This document shows, piece after piece, positions 29,001-42,100 of a DNA stretch of 64,000 nucleotides. The position numbers and the translations under genes were made by a program. Under the pieces are notes generated by a model that had not been told where the DNA came from, did no database searches, and was given only the letters and a program-made list of their open reading frames with translations. Origin of the DNA: Laccaria trichodermophora (lineage: Eukaryota; Basidiomycota; Agaricomycetes; Agaricales; Hydnangiaceae); contig JACTVC010000005.1 in NCBI GenBank assembly GCA_018417955.1, forward strand, positions 186,001 through 250,000. Direction: 5' to 3'. Each line of letters starts with the position of its first letter. Position 1 is the stretch's first letter.

Positions 29001-31713
29001 GGGCACCAGCATGTAGTAGCTGTTTAGGCACCATAAGTTGGGCCTCGATCCTTAAAAAAAAACCTGCTCACCGTTCAGCGAACTCTTCATATGTCCAACG
29101 GGTCGGATAACCTGCACAGCTAATACGAATCGTCTCGAGCACACCACATGCCCGCAACTGCCCCAAGACCTGCTGAGGTTGAAACTCCCAGGGTTTTTTC
29201 TGTTCATTGGGTTTGATGCAACGGATATAATGAACGTTAGTAACGCTGAGTGTCTCCATCAACGTAATCAGCGAGGCCTTGAAAATTGATCCTTGAGTCG
29301 GTTTCTTCCCTGTAGCGCCAAGCCGCTTGGAGGAACCTGCTAACGATCCCGAATTTGAAGATTGAGTGACAAAGGATTGTCGACCTGGATCGGGGATGAC
29401 GGATGATCGACGAGATCCTCCGCTTCCCGAATCAGAAAAGGCAGGGGATCCAGGAGGTGGACCTTCCACAGATTTTGTAGAGTTCAAAGCAGCATCGAGA
29501 ACCTCCTTGAGGAATGGATTTTTGGTAGAGGCAAGCAGGGTCATGTGCTCGTCTGGAACAGTATCTCGATTCTTCTCCAAAAATCCATCAACTTCGTATG
29601 TAACATCAAGCGCATAGTGGGCAATTGTGAAAGCCGAATTCCCGAAGCGCGGTTTCTTAAAGACGGCTTTAAATTCGGGTTTGGGCAAAATCTGCGTGTT
29701 GAGTTTTTGAAGAAATGAAGGATCGCTGCCAGATGGCATGCGGGACTCCTCATCCAACAGGGCCAAAACTCCAAGCTTTCCTTCGATAACGTCTATGCAG
29801 GGTTGGTTGTCTGAAAAATCAATAAAGGTCCAATTGATCTCTTCCTTGACATATTCTTCCTGTTCCAGCTTGAAGACGTGAGAATTAAACTGGCACAAAT
29901 GTCAGGAGACAGTTTGTTATAAGGTATGAACTTGCGCCCACCTCTTGCTGTAATTTCTCATTGGCATAATTGATGCTGAATTGCTCAAAAGAATTCTGCG
30001 AAAGAGATGAGAAACAAAATATGATGCACGATTGCATGCTAACCTTTTGGAAGTGCTCAAACCCGTAAATATCTAAAACTCCGATGAACATTTCAGCCCG
30101 CTCCGCCGCATCTCCATTCTCGCCCGCTAAACTTTCGTTCACAATTGCCACAAGCCATTCAAACATACAGGCATAGATAAATTTAGCGACGCTGTCCCTG
30201 ACCACTGTCGCCTGTGCAGCATTTAAGGAGGTAGTAATCTTTTCCGAGCGTGTTACAATCTGTTTCTTGACCGTCCATTTCTTGAACTCCGCCAAGTTAA
30301 TTCCTAAGAATCGAGTAGCTAGCAGGAGTGCGGGGTCATTGTCGTCCATGGAAGCATCTGTTCGCAACTGAGTGATCTTCACGTTTCCAAGATGAAGCAA
30401 GGCGGCTAAAAGACGGAAGACGGCCCACTGCTTCTCTACACTGATGCCGACGGTCGAAAGAGCTTGCTGAGTAGCTCTAAATTCTTCCGCGTCATCGACG
30501 CCCGCAATTGGGGTTGAGGAAGAGCCACCTTGCTTCAGAAAATGGAATTTGGTCACCTCTCCGTCTAGTCCTAAATCCTTCCTTTCCTTTGAGGGAGCGC
30601 CAGCGCATAGTTGGTAAAAAATATGGTAATTCCGTTCGGTGACTGGTTGAAAGACGATCCGCGAGCGTTCTAATAGGTATGTGCGGATTCTGGCACCAAC
30701 AATTTCCTGTTTGCCGTCAAAAAGAATCTGATGACCAAATTAGAAGTTGACATTATTTTACGAAAGAGCAATTCTTTACCTGGATATACTTGCCAAAGCG
30801 AGACGAGTTGTCATTGCGAGTGGTTTTGGCGTTTCCAAAGGCCTCGAGAATGGGATTGGTGGCCAAAATCTGCCGTTCGATTTCGCTTGAGTCGTCCAAT
30901 GAGAATTTCGTTTTAGATTTCGCGTTGACGTCGGGTGGGTTGACGGACGCAAGGTAACGCATAATGAACTTGGCCTGTGATGGAAATGATTAGGCCAGGC
31001 AGCCTGTACGGGTGTGAATTGAACTGACCGACTCCGTTTTACCAGCCCCACTGTATAACGGTGAGGTGCGGTTGAAAAAGAAAAGTGAGCTGATAGAAAT
31101 ACCTCTCCCCCGATACAATGATTGTTTGGCCCATCCCCTCTTTTCGCATAGCAGTATAAGCGTCTTCCGCAATGGCAAATAAATGGGGCTCCAATTCCCC
31201 CCTCTTCCGCCCACTGTACGCTTGGATGATCTCGGGTCCATAAAGAGTGACGCGTTGGAATGGGTTGACAGCAATCAGTACAATGCCACTGTATGTATAG
31301 ATACTGTGCTGGGCGTAGCGATTGCGAATGGTATGAAGAACTTTGAGGAATCATCGTTACAAAGTTGCATGTAAGAAGGAGGTGCACGCACCGGAAGGTT
31401 CGTTCAGATGTGAGAGTGTTGCCAAATCATCTGCAGTCTCCAGCAAAGGAGGATTTCGCAGAGGTGGCAAGCCTTCCTTCCCATCTTTAATCTCTTTTCC
31501 GGTGGTATTGATGGCAATTTCCTGACAAAAAGAGTGAGTAGTGAACGAGGACCAAGAAAAGAGATAAAAGACCTTTCCGCGTTCGTCAACGAAGACGAGC
31601 TTGATGGTATCGTCAGCAGCCTTGGTGACAGAGAGAACCTCTGCAGAGATCCAGGCATGGTCCTTATCCTCGAACCAGACTCTGGTTCCTTTGCTGTATA
31701 TGTTTTCCGCCAT
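26077..31713 (-). CDS. MYO2: Class V myosin heavy chain (Myo2/Myo5)
   Basis: Actin-based motor for polarised transport of vesicles and organelles. An SH3-like N-terminus ([16 protein letters not shown]) precedes the motor head. The P-loop is GESGAGKTE, interrupted by an intron after the first SGE; switch I is NDNSSRFGK, and DIYGFEHF and [10 protein letters not shown] follow. Six IQ-like motifs come next (e.g. [46 protein letters not shown]). A long coiled coil leads to the globular cargo-binding DIL domain ([29 protein letters not shown]). It ends [19 protein letters not shown]. About fourteen introns, no disruption seen. Divergently placed from the formin gene 492 bp away. Confidence 0.95.
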
Positions 31714-32205
31714 GCCTGTTGTAAAAAAGGGCCAACGTTAACGCTTGTCCAGCAAGAAGTCAGTGAGAGTTGTCGTTGTTGTTTGGTCGCCCCTGGTTCA
31801 AACAATCTCAGCTTATTATATTTCGCCAATCCTCAAACAAATGTCACCTTGATGTCCCTTGCGCCTGGCTCAACAACGCGCACAAAAATTTAACAGAGAA
31901 GATACTCTTCTTGGGAATTTCAAGAATGTAACAAGAATGTGCCGCTCCGTGATGTAACAGTGACGGCGATCAGCCATTGTTTGGCAGGAGCCTCGAAGAT
32001 CAATAAGAATCTGGAAACCATTCCAATGTTCGTTGCTCAACGATTTCCTATCAACCTTTTGCCGTTCTTCATTCCCCCCGTTTATTTGGCGTTGACGCCG
32101 TTTATACCAACGAGGAAACTTAAATTCGCCTATTTCGACTGCTAGAGGTAGTTCCGAGCTCCATTCAACCTGTTACGACCTGTATGATCTCTTGTTCGTT
32201 CTGCT
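31714..32205. promoter_or_regulatory. Shared divergent promoter region, myosin V / formin
   Basis: This 492-bp spacer separates the start codons of a class V myosin and a formin. It must contain both 5' UTRs and promoters. I see no RNA gene and no coding stretch with family resemblance; the ORFs across it are short and unsupported. No clear TATA box can be assigned. Confidence 0.6.
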
Positions 32206-35200
32206 ATGGATAGTATCTTCGGTCGCAAGAAAGCCCGCCCGCGTCAATCATCAGTATCAGGACAAGACCTCAATGAGCGATCGGTTCCATACGATAAGCT
32301 TGCGCCACCGCCTCGTTCGCCTATACCAGTCGCGACCGTCAACCAGGGTCTTCGAGGTATATCGGCTCCAAATACAAATCCTGCCCTCACTACCTCAGGA
32401 ACGGAGCTCAATAAATTCACCCTGCAGCGCAGCAAGCTAGAGAGAGAGAGAGCCTATGATCAACATCCATCTACGCGACAGGGTTCTCCAAGCACATCCA
32501 TTTCAACGGCCGATTCTTCAACCCTATATGACGAATACATGACACCTCTGTCGACAACGGCGATCTATACGCCCCAGACATCTCGCGCTCGAAACAGCGA
32601 AGCTTCCTCGTCATCATCTCGAAACTCAAACCTCGCAGACTTTGGTCAATTCGCTCCATCTGACTCCGCCGCCGCAACTGTAAGACCTACATCTGGAATG
32701 ACCACGAGGTCCGAAACGAAACGAGGTTCCCACTACGCCACTTCTTTCTCATCCGAGGGAGGTTCCCACTTATCCCACTTTTATCATCGACACCACGCTG
32801 GTGATTCGTTCAATTTCCCGCGTCCAGACTCGGAAGAAGAGATCGAAGCTCTATTTGAAAAAGTAAAGCGAACTCGCGATCTCGGTGATTTAAATCTTCC
32901 TTCAATTGACCAGAAATGGCACATGGTGTTCAATGACGAACATATAAGATGGAAAGAAGAAAGGGCGAGAGAGGAACAATCTAGGAAGCAGAACGAAACG
33001 GGGCAACCTGCGGCGGTTATGGCAGAGTCTCCCGAATGGTATCTCAAGAAATTCCTTGACAAAACAATAATGGCAAAGCAAGCCGGAAGCTTACTAGTTT
33101 CTTTGAGGAGTAAAGAGTTAAGGTTCGTACAACTAGAAATGTTCATAATGAAATATTGAGTGTTCCATCCAGTTGGTTTCATAACTTTATATCGATACAC
33201 GGAACCTCTGTGCTAGCACAAACACTTATGCACCTGAGTCGCAAGGGTACTTCACGGTATGTTGGGTTCATTCCACTTGAATTCACCCCCAGTAATGTTC
33301 CTAGACGAGAGGCAGACATTCTATTGGAGTACGAGGTCGCCAAATGTATCAGGCACATCTTTAATACTCCGGTGTGTCTGCTTAATTGAACCTATTGGCT
33401 TGCGGTTGAACTTATGACATCAAGGTGGGGGCAAGAGAAGCATTAACCCACAGCTCGATCGTTTCGCAAATAGCCTCTTCCTTGAACACATCACACCTAC
33501 CGACGAGAAGAACTCTCCTGGATGTTCTTACTTTTCTGACGTATTGGAACGGGGGCGAAGCCCACAGTCTGGTGGTAACCGCGCTTGAGACCCTGAGCTC
33601 CTCCAATAATGAAGGGGGCGGTTGTTACAACTTTTGGTTTAAGTCCATGGAGCAGTCTTTGTCTGGCAGGGGAAAGATGGGCAGCTTGGTGGGAGCCAGT
33701 GAGGAAGTGAAGCGCGCAGGCGGGATAGATAGCTCTCTGAATGATTACGCGGTCCGTCCTTTCGCAGTTCACACAACACTCATCATTCATCTATCCCTTG
33801 CTCTAATGTAGCTGTCTAACCTCGTCCTCATCAATAGTATCCTCGACTACATCGACGATCTGGATTTGCGACTACACCATCGCGCAATGATGGACACCGC
33901 CGGTTTGCAGCGTATCATGGATCTTTGTCACGATTTTGGCTTTGCTGGAATTGAAATTCAACTCAAGAATTTGCAGGCGTCTTTGGCTGAGGATGAGAGG
34001 AAGCTGAGGGAACGACTGGATGAAGCAATCCTAAAAAACCTGAACGATCCTCAAGACGTTTACAACGCCATTTCTGCTAAGACGGACGGCACCAAGGCAA
34101 AAGATTATTTTTTATCGATGATGCAACATCTCCTGCTCATTCGAGAAGAAGGCCAGCCAATGGTGCATTATTATCAACTTCTGGATTCAATTGTGACAGA
34201 TGTGGTACTAGACAAAAAGTTAGCCGGTGCGGAGCAGCGAATGGGCCACTCTGTCGAGCGAATTATCGCCCAATTTAACGAGGCGGATCGCTACCAAGCT
34301 GCAGAGGACGAAGCCGCAGAGGCCCGGGCAATGGCAATGCGATTGAAGTTGGAGAAGGAAGTTCTAGAAGAGGAGATAGCACAAGGCCAGGAAGGACTTA
34401 TTGGAAGGCTTAAAGCGCAGATTACTCAGATGGAGGAAAAGCTCAACGTTTCTCGGGAGACAACCTCAAGGCTTCAAGGACAACTTCAGACTCAGAAAGC
34501 AGGCTACGAAGAGCAAATCTCTCAACTTGAAGCTCAGATCATGGAACTATTTAGAATGCTGAAGGAAGTGGGGAAAGGGGTGGATACAATTCTTGATGGG
34601 GGAACTATCGACCGCAAGACCCTGGTTGAGAAATTGGAGAGAAATTTCCAGAGACATAAGACCATCAGCATTCTTGAAGGCCGGAACGGTCGTTCACAAC
34701 GAAAAAAGAAATCTGGGGATCAAGGGGAAGATGAGGAGGAAGATGTTGAGGCAACGCCCGGAAAGTCTAGCTTAAGGAAGAAACCTGCAGCACTGGGAAG
34801 TGTGAAGACGTCATTGCCTAACACGCAGGGTGGCGGAAAGGTGATCGTCGACGAGAATGGACGTGTGTCGCAGTTTATGGATGCGGAAGAGGCTGACGCC
34901 CAAGAGCAAATTCAACAACAGTTAGTCGCTGGTGCGAAACTTGTGAGTACAAACTCCTTTTTTCCGCTGCTCTGGACATCATTTACTTTCTCTTTCGACT
35001 AGTACTCACCCCAACTTGGCGGGTCCAGCTCTCGGAGTATCAGAGGGTCCCCGCGACGTACTCATCGCCCGCCTTTGGGCGGCGACATCTTTCAATCCAA
35101 CGCCTTGCTCGCTCCTAGGTCTGATGATGGTACAATAATTGACCAAAGCGATATAAGCCGTTCTTCTTCACCCGTGAATGATGACGAAAGTGAATACGAC

Positions 35201-37686
35201 CAGTCAACAAGGAGCGGTTTTACAGATGGGACGGAGGACACTGTCATTACTTCCATCAGTTCTGAGGGCTCAACTAGTAACTCTCGGACACCTGCGCCCG
35301 TATCTTTCTCCGAGGCACTTAATAAACACTTTCTGGTGAAAGGCAAGTCATTGCCACCAGAAGACCGCAGTCCCTTGCCGTCCCCCGGGCTCTTACCTCC
35401 AGCCGAGGAGGTACCGAATGGCTTATCACCTCCGCCGCCGCCTCCTCCTCCTCCTCCTCCACCACCACCACCACCCCCTCCTCCTCCCCCTCCCCCTCCC
35501 CCTCCTCCAGGTTTCAAAGGGATCATTCCGTCTTCGAACGGCATCCCTCTGCCACCTCCACCCCCGCCACCCCCAGGACCGGGTTTCAAGTCTGCTTCAA
35601 GTTCCACTCGAACTTCTGCGCGGACATCTTTGCTTGGTTCCAATCTAAATTATCTCTTGTCCGCTCGCAAAGAAATGCCCATAACACCCAGCACGAAGAT
35701 GAAGCAACTCCAGTGGGACAAGCTCCCCCAGCAGCAAGTAGTCAAAACACTCTGGAACGACGACAAGCCGCAGCAGGAGAAGGAAATGCTCCAAAAACTC
35801 CAGATGGACGGCGTATGGATGGAGATGGAGGAGGATTTCAAGGCCAAGCAGCTTGTCATAAATCTCATGGGTAAGGCCATCGGTTTGCTTTCTTTTTGTG
35901 CTGATCTTTGGCATTAGCACGGCAGAAGCGTGCCGAGCTGAGGAGTATTTTGGACCCCCAAACTAAGAAGCACATTGGTGAGTGGCGTTCCCCCTCTCGT
36001 TCGTTTGCAGACTGTCATGTGGTTTAGAAATTCTCATGCAACGGGTGAAGAGGCTTGAACCAGAAGAGATTGCTCGCAAGATTCAGCAATTCGATCAAGA
36101 GCTATGTACGCAAGGTTTTTTGAGCGAGCTCAAGCCTGTTCTCCCGTCCCCTGAACAAGTCACTCTTCGCTTCTTGTTTCTAGAATCGAAAAGCTGATCG
36201 TCGGTTAGGTTGGAAAGCTGAACGTCTATCGTAATGCGGACCCGGAAGAACTGGCCGGGCTGCATACAGCCGACCGTCTGATGGTACAACTTATACAGAT
36301 CAATCGATTGGGTCCGCGTATCGAAGGGATGTTGTACAAGGTATCTTTTGAAGAGACGTGGTCATTGCTGGATGAGGTACGTCTTCATTTTACGCTTTAC
36401 CTTTATCGTGGTCATGACGCGCATTTAGGGAGCCAAGAAACTTTCAGCAGCTGGCCGTTCGCTCTTGGATGCCCAACACTTTAAAGAGCTACTCAATGTA
36501 AACCACCCTTCTTTTTCTTGTTTGTCTTCTTTTGGCTGAATATCGCCCATGAAGCTCATTCTTTTGATTGGAAACTACATGAATGGGACAGGCATCAAGG
36601 GCGGTGCTTTTGGCTTCCGAGTCAGCAGTATCAACAAGGTACATATCCAATTTCTTTCCTTTTTTAAGATCTATTTTCTGACGGTGAGGACTAGCTGGTA
36701 GACACCAAATCAGTCAATAATACAACACTGCTTCACTTCCTGGAAAGAACGATCTCGAAACATTTTCCGGAAATGGAAGATTTCTTGGACGAATTGGAAA
36801 AGCCCGCTGAAGCGTATCGAGGTACCCAACACGTTTTCCGAGCCGCAGCCGAAAACTTACATTTTATTGTAGTCAACCTGCAAGATCTTAGGAAAGGTCT
36901 GACGGATTTGCGCGAGGGTCTCAAACGGATCCGACAGGAATTAGGAGAGCATTTTGCTGATTTAGACGAGAACGATAAGTACGGGAAACAAATGTGGGCA
37001 TTCGTCACCAAGTCGAATCAGTCCCTGGAAGATTTGGTGGACGATGTGGGAAACGCCGAAACGACGTTCACCGATGCCATTAACTATTATGGAGAAGAGG
37101 ACAAGAACATGTCGTCCTCAGAATTTTACGGCATCTTCAAGACCTTTGTCACGTCGTACAAGGTAGGCAGGCACATGCATGATGCCATTGTGGACAAGAG
37201 ATGACCAGTCCAATTTAGAAATGCAAAGCCGACAACCAAACGGCAGCGGAGGAAAAATCAGCTTTCGAGAAGCGTAGGGTGGCGATGGAGGAAAATAAAG
37301 CTAACCGTCAGAAGGCACTTGAGAGTGCGAGCGTAGTTGAGGGCGATGACGTGCTGGAGACGTTGTTGGACAAGCTACGAAATGGCGACATCGTGGGTCG
37401 GAGAACTGCACGCCGACGTCCTGTTGCCGAGACTCGCTCGTCGGCACTGCCAACACTCACCGTCGACGCAACCCTCAGGCATGATACGATAGATATCGCG
37501 CGAGATATGTTGGCGCGGCTACAATCAGACGGGTTTGTTGCTGCTCCGCCAGCTTCACCGACTGTGGCTGCCACCCAACGTAGACGTCGACGTCGAACCG
37601 AGAGGGGATTAGGCAGTGAGCGAGAAATGCCAGGGTCACCCCTCTCTACAGAAATCCAGGAGGACTCTAAATCAGAGACAGGCTGA
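32206..37686 (+). CDS. Diaphanous-related formin (Bni1/SepA type)
   Basis: Nucleates and elongates linear actin filaments at growth tips and septa. A Ser-rich N-terminus (about 200 residues) precedes the GTPase-binding/FH3 region (FEKVKRTRDLGDLNLPSIDQ, WFHNFISIHGTSVLAQTL, AREALTHSSIVSQIASSL). After a coiled coil comes the FH1 region with 27 consecutive prolines and further Pro runs. The FH2 domain starts MKQLQWDKLPQQQVVKTLW and includes LLIGNYMNGTGIKGGAFGF and DTKSVNNTTLLHFLE. The C-terminus has a DAD-like motif (DDVLETLLDKLRNGDIVG) followed by basic residues, so Rho-relieved autoinhibition is expected. About twelve introns. The start MDSIFGRKKARPR fits fungal formins. Confidence 0.95.
35429..35509 (+). 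repeat. 27-codon polyproline microsatellite in formin FH1
   Basis: Uninterrupted CCN codons (blocks of CCG, CCT, CCA, then CCC/CCT alternation) encode 27 prolines, the profilin-binding track of FH1. The reverse strand reads as a long Gly run, which explains an antisense ORF here. Such repeats often vary in length between strains. Confidence 0.95.
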
Positions 37687-37804
37687 GGTAGAATAGATTT
37701 AATTTATTTGTAATGCATTTATTTTACACAACAAGCACGCATCCTACTTAAAGCAGCGTTTTTTTGATTTCCATCCCCATTTCTCTTTCTTCCCCACTTT
37801 CACT

Positions 37805-38946
37805 ATGGTTTCTCTGCCAGTCCTTCTCTCGCTCGCTCTTCTCCCCTTCGTAGCCGCGCAGGACCACTCACTCGACATCAAGGCCATTGAAGCTCACTTC
37901 ACCCAGTCCCATATTGTCCCCGATTTCCTTACGTCTTTCACGCCCTCCGCCCTCCTTGACCTCAATTATGCTGGTAATAATCACATCACCGTGTCATTCT
38001 TTTCTCATTCATCCATCTAGGCGTTGGAAATGTAACACCCGGTCAAGCCCTCAAAATTACGCGTGTGTCTACCGAACTAGCATGAAGTTTTTTCTCAACT
38101 CACCATGATCCTCAGAGGTTTCTGCTGCTCCCACCCTGACGGTCACTCCCGCGAACTCTTCAGTTTCCTTCTCTGGGACGTACACCTTGGCAATGCTCGA
38201 CGCAGAGACAGTTGGTAGCACCTTGCCAGATGGTGTCAACCGCCACTGGCTTGTAAACGGTGTCGAGGTAACAGGTACGTCAATATTTTTCTTACAACTA
38301 TAAGCTTTGGGACTTGAACTGCATGATTTAGGCTCAACCGTGACCATTGCTGGTGGAAACGCCATCACGCCCTACGCCGGTCCTGGTCCCGCTGCGGGAA
38401 GCGGTCCTCACAGGTGCCATCGTAATTCAGCTATGCCTTAGCCAACTAGATCTGAAATATTTCTCCCAGATATGTTGTGGCTTTGTATGCGCAACCTTCA
38501 ACATTTACTGCTCCAGCAGCATTTTCCAAAACTTTGGGCGTCTCACGCATGGACTTCAATGCATATGTGAAGGTTTGTTTGCACGTTTTCCAGTTTCTCC
38601 AGAGTTTATCTCTTACGGCCTTTTAGGATAGCGGTTTGGGACCTCTTGTTGCAGTCTGTTCTCGTCTTTTGTATTCATCTCTGCATCCGGTTGACACCGT
38701 TTTCAGGCCAATTACATTGACGTCGAAGAGGGCACTGCCACGATCTCTATTGCGCCCACTTCCGCAGTTGTTACTTCGACCTTACTACCAGCTTCGTCTT
38801 CAGGGTCTTCAGGGACCCACGCTGCGTCCGCTACCGGTTCATCGGCTTCTGCAACTGGAACGGCAAAGAGTGGAGCGCCCGCACTCTCAGAATTCTCCCC
38901 GCTTGCGGCGGCATTGGCAGGCCTGGTTACTTTCATTCTTGCGTGA
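37805..38946 (+). CDS. Secreted PEBP-like protein with probable GPI anchor
   Basis: A signal peptide is clear (MVSLPVLLSLALLPFVAAQ, cleavage likely after VAA). The body has PEBP (phosphatidylethanolamine-binding) features: YTLAMLDAETVG in place of the D.D.P motif, HWLVNGVEV and GPHRYVVALYAQP. The C-terminus is a Ser/Thr/Ala-rich linker followed by a hydrophobic tail (PLAAALAGLVTFILA) with no charged end. That pattern fits a GPI-attachment signal. Six exons, including a short one encoding DSGLGPLVA. Role unknown; secreted PEBP-like proteins occur in fungal cell walls. Tandem after the formin gene, 118 bp apart. Confidence 0.8.
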
Positions 38947-39125
38947 GGTCCTTTCACAGCAGATCCACTCATTCAACTTGTTAGGACTGAACACTGTACC
39001 TTACTTATACCACATTATACACTATATATGCCCACATAAAACACAATCGATTCAAAATGGTTATGCAAAACAAAGATTCGCAAGGCATCTGCATACATAA
39101 TTCAATGACATCTTTCAATGCCAAC

Positions 39126-42027
39126 TCAATTTCCGTATCTTTCACGTGCCTAAAAGACGAGGATTAGAGTTATTGTAAGATAGCACACAGCACACGTACC
39201 GCATCTTGAGCCATTGATACATAACCCGAGTACCCCTCGGAGTACTTTCCAATCTCTTTGCCTTTACTTGCGCCCAATCCAACGCCTTGAGCATATATGG
39301 CAGTTTGGCTTTCGAACAACGTCAGTTCAATGTCAGTATATCAGAGGTCAGGAGACAAACATCGGATCGACGCGACCATCTCCATCGGTTCCAAGTCCGC
39401 TCCCCTCCTTCCAACCCATCATCTTCAGCAATTTATTGCCAACGTTGCTCTCGTCCTGTCCAGGGTGTACAGGCGGCGGCGGGGGAGTGGGAGGTCGTGG
39501 CGGGCCTTCAGCTTGTCTTTTCTTTCCAATGGTATTGCCGTCCTTCTCGGGGAGGGGTGTATCAGGTTGATTGAACAAGATTCGGCGTTCAGAGGCGCGG
39601 TCGCGATATTTGGGTTGCTCCGTAGGTGCGTTGGCTTTCCGTAAAGCAACCTTTCGACGCGCCACGTCCCGTAAATTCCGATCCTTATAGTTCTTCTGTC
39701 AACGTCGAAGTGGCCAGCCAAAGGGGAGAAGAACAAAAAATACGTCAGCCCCATGGTCAAGAGATAGTAGCAACCAGAAGTTTGCGAGCCTTATGCAAAT
39801 CCGATTCTTTGTTATGACGTTTCAGTTGGTCCATTGATTTGAACTGTCGTGCGCATAGTATGCACATCAACGACGTGACATCGGAGAATTCGACCTCTTC
39901 CTCTGGAGGCGGGGAACCTTCATTTGAAGTTTTGGAAGACGAAACTGTGGAATGACCAGAAGCAGTTTTCAAGGGTACCGCCTGCATGTGGAGGATACCA
40001 AACGTAAGAACCAAAGAACTCCCATGGATCACAGAGGAAGCCAAAGAAAGATCACCAGAGCAGGGGATGGAATAGAGGCGCTTGTGCTGTGTGTAAGTTC
40101 TTCCTGAACTTGGTTCCATTTATTGATGTTGTTAACAATCTAAAGAAATAACATCGTAAGCCAATAGCTCTGGGAGGTGAGGAGCATCTCGTGTAGGTTA
40201 AGTTTTGTCTGCGTCACCTTTTTGCTTGCAATCAGCGGTGCAACTTTCTTGACAACGAGTGCTGTAAAAACAACATTTAAAAAAAAGGAAGATGAAAGCA
40301 AACATCACGAGATCCATACGTTTATTCGGATCCGATCCAGTTTCGTCAGGTCCACCGTCATCTGAATGAGTGGCACCAGAGTCATCCATCGAAAACCCAG
40401 GAACTAAAGGTTTCGCTGGCCAGAGAGTGAATCAACTTAACAGAGGTGAACAAGCACGAATAACATACCTGTGGCTTTAATGGGTCCTTTGCTAAAGCTC
40501 AGGGTCACTGGCTTGTCGGAAACAGGTAAAACGGAAGGGGCTGGCAGGGCTCTTGAAGGTTTCGCGTCAGGTTCACCTGGTTCCGTCATAAGCCAAGGCC
40601 TTCGAGGCTTTGAGGATAATGTTCAGTGAACAATACCTTTCGCCTTCTTTTTCTCCTTCTTCCCCTTGACCAGAGCAATAGGCTGCACTGGGGCGTCGAC
40701 TTTGAATTCAAGTATTGCGACTGTCGAACTTTCATCCCAGTATCGAACCCAAGTGTCTTCAACGCCTCCCAGGCTTATTGACGATGTAAGACAAGCGTCA
40801 TCGCGAGAAAGGAAATCCGTAACGGGTTGAAATGAGTAAGGGTGAGCAAATGATGTGGCCACGGGGCGATCCGAAATACGGAAACCAGAAGGATGTATCT
40901 GGGGTGACATCGTTGCGGCAAGAACAGTCGATGCAGACTGTCAAATAGAAACAACTGATGAGATTACACCAACGCCACCCAGTCGATGACTTGCCTGTAC
41001 GTCGACGAACTCGACAAATGCAAACCCAAAGCTTGCCATTGTTACCTTGTCCTTTATGAGAATGATTCTTTTCATTCCCTTCGCACCTTCTGTACCAGGA
41101 CCAGACGATGATAACATGGCCTGATAGATGGCTTGAGGGCCGGAGAGCGGATCGAGCCCCCGAAACAATAGCACAGGCGCTTGACTATTACCAATATCAC
41201 GAGTACCATCGTTCATGTTGCCACGATTCATCCTTCCTTTGTCATGAGGGGTGGCACTTTGAGAATAGTCGATCTTGACTCTTCGTCCATTATGAGGTAT
41301 GCCTGTCTCGAGAGCCTTATAAAACGTCGCACTGGCAGAAGCCCCGTGAGATGCCGGTGGGGGCATCTGGACGAACGGGAACAGGGGGTCTACGAATGCA
41401 CGTGCATGTTCCGTACTTGCAAATTGGGCAAAGCCAAATCCCTTGGAAGTACCTTTTAAATCCAACGGCGAAGTATGTCAATGGAAGTGCAACAGCAAAT
41501 ACGAATATGCAAGTGCCTGATGATCTATCTCGAATGATTGTGACCGTTTCAACACTGCAGCCGTTAGACGTGAGGTAGGCCTGAAGCTGGGTAGGAAGGG
41601 GCTTCAGTCACAAGTATTATGACAGACAAACATGAGAGTCGACAGACATCGGCCTCTGTGAAGTCCGGATCTAGCCCTAGGAAAATGACGTGTGGACTGG
41701 GCTCTGAAGGCGCAAGCCGTTTCTTCGCGAAACCAGCTGCCCCCCGAAAGCGGTCGTCCTGTGCATAATCCTGATGTTGCTCAGCTTGTTTGTGGCCATA
41801 GCCCTGACCAAAAGCATTTTCTTCGCGAACTTGAGAGACGTCGTAAGCCTGGAAAGCGTCAGGTGTGGCTAGTGGGCGAGAATGTGGATACGAACACCGT
41901 TGTTGAATTTTCGTCGTTTGCCATCACCATGGTAATCATCCTCCCCCCGAGGCTTTACACCCTGCCATGATTGTTGATTTGACCAGGCTGCGTCCTTGCC
42001 TCTATCCCATTCTCTGTTGTAGGCCAT
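39126..42027 (-). CDS. RNA-binding splicing regulator of the RBM5/RBM10 family
   Basis: Starts MAYNREWDRGKDAAWS. First RRM: PHVIFLGLDPDFTEADLQAY with RNP1 SKGFGFAQF. A second RRM-like region follows (VLLFRGLDPLSGPQAIYQAM, ASFGFAFVEFVD). A KKEKKKAK stretch precedes a C2H2 finger (CILCARQFKSMDQLKRHNKE). The C-terminal G-patch reads KMMGWKEGSGLGTDGDGRVD, then AQGVGLGASKG. RRM, C2H2 and G-patch in this order fit RBM5/10, which regulate alternative splicing. About ten introns. The intron inside RNP1 (41453-41516) needs a GC donor (CAG|GCACTT) to produce SKGFGF. An alternative GT-AG pair is in frame but destroys the RNP1 Lys. Divergent partner NDUFB4 starts 73 bp away. Confidence 0.88.
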
Positions 42028-42100
42028 GATGATGGTAGTAAGAGACAAGGAGTGAGACAAATAAAAAACAAACAAGACTTGATATTTTCCGTCATGGGCC

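Noticed and set aside
35092..35643. 183-codon minus-strand ORF rich in glycine
   Set aside because: It is the reverse complement of the formin FH1 proline track; the sense strand has clear formin homology.
41453..41516. GT-AG alternative for the RBM5/10-like intron (donor GTATTT, acceptor CCAAG)
   Set aside because: It is in frame but replaces SKGFGF with CIFGFGF and so destroys the RNP1 Lys; the GC-AG choice gives a perfect RNP1.
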